Source: Molanna angustata (taxonomy: Eukaryota; Arthropoda; Insecta; Trichoptera; Molannidae). Taken from it: DNA of 64,000 nt. The stretch spans positions 7,638,629 through 7,702,628 of the forward strand of contig OY754978.1 of NCBI GenBank assembly GCA_963576475.1, in the 5' to 3' direction. Below the pieces are notes generated by a model, which was given only the letters and a program-made list of their open reading frames with translations, was not told where the DNA came from and did not search any database. The first letter of the stretch is position 1; the number at the start of each line of letters is the position of its first letter. Made by a program: the position numbers and the translations under genes. This document shows, in pieces, positions 63,480-64,000 of this stretch.

Positions 63480-64000
63480 TCTTAACATATTATTCACTTT
63501 TGGAATTTTGTATGGCTTAGTGGACTCTGCATGGTTTTTCCAACTTTGAAGTCAAAAAACACCAACTTATATATTAGGGTGCTCCTTAAATGATCAAAAA
63601 AAATTTTTTTTTCGAATTTTTGACGGGTCACCATTTTATTTCTTTTTTTACCCAAGAAACTATTACAGTATTTTTTAATATAATATTCGCTACCAAGGTT
63701 GGGGTCGCTACCAAGGTTTTAATTTTAGTCAAATAAATTAAAACACTATATTAATCACTAACTTACAATTACTTAAAATTTAAAATAAAAGTACAACAAA
63801 TATAATAATATTAATTATAATTTATAAGATAAAAACTTCAAATTTAAGATAAAAGTGCAACAAACATAATAATATTAATAATCAATTATAAATTTATAAG
63901 ATTAAAACAGAAACACCCCTACTAGAAAATTTAATTTTCTATAAAAAATATGATCTCAAACTCTTTTTAACAACTCTGATAAAAATTTAATTTAGTGATG
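63480..64000 (+). mobile_element. Helentron/Helitron-like element, copy 5 (runs off the right edge)
   Basis: attttgtatggcttagtgga, ccaactttgaagtcaaaaaacac and the end segment (acacccctactagaaaattta, tttagtgatg) parallel copy 4, with an A/T-rich local expansion at 63720-63900. It lies in the intron after DCST-like exon 7. Confidence 0.6.

Overview
The window is AT-rich nuclear DNA from an animal, most likely an insect. The evidence is GT-AG introns from about 0.1 to 3.5 kb, insect-type non-LTR retrotransposons, tRNA-derived SINEs, mariner and hAT-like DNA elements, and four host genes of conserved animal families. I could not fix the order or species from sequence alone. Most of the long open frames present are shadows of repeats or microsatellites.

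Host genes, left to right: (1) 1732-8590, minus strand: the N-terminal two thirds of a cathepsin-D-like aspartic protease in six exons, running off the left edge. The first active-site motif and the flap are degenerate. (2) 14736-20586, minus: Rab23 in five located exons with all GTPase motifs and a C-terminal CaaX box; the short first coding exon was not found. (3) 45164-56515, plus: a complete USP14/Ubp6-type proteasomal deubiquitinase in 11 exons (522 aa). (4) 56783-63410 and beyond, plus: the start of a DC-STAMP-domain membrane protein (DCST1/DCST2, sneaky, SPE-42 family) in seven exons, beginning about 270 bp after the USP14 stop and running off the right edge.

The rest is a dense, nested repeat landscape. 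1-1180 is the 3' end of a non-LTR element with a complete RNase H domain. 36634-39022 is a Jockey/CR1-like element with one frameshift. Many shorter LINE tails lie at 3.3, 15.3, 18.3, 24.9, 27.4, 33.7, 39.7, 40.2, 41.1, 42.0, 57.5, 58.5, 60.1, 61.0 and 61.6 kb. A mariner-type transposase pseudogene is at 23.1-23.6 kb. Non-autonomous elements include five copies of a Helentron/Helitron-like family (6.5, 20.9, 23.9, 28.5, 63.5 kb), a hAT-like element with a perfect 8-bp target duplication (11.7 kb), a pogo-like element with TA duplications (47.4 kb), two copies of a palindromic MITE each split by a LINE with its own target duplication (36.1 and 58.4 kb), and a second foldback family (34.8 and 60.4 kb). 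A repeat family of about 2.3-2.6 kb is present twice (9.05 and 48.2 kb). Tandem arrays lie at 5.5, 7.3, 17.8, 22.2, 39.2 and 49.3 kb.

The four genes do not form a pathway: Rab23 is a trafficking/ciliary GTPase, USP14 edits ubiquitin chains at the proteasome, DCST proteins act in sperm-egg interaction in studied animals, and the protease is probably secreted or lysosomal. I saw no CRISPR array, operon or clearly new multi-gene system. The most unusual host observation is the decayed active site in an otherwise well-conserved aspartic protease; the most informative repeat observations are the dated nested insertions with intact target duplications.
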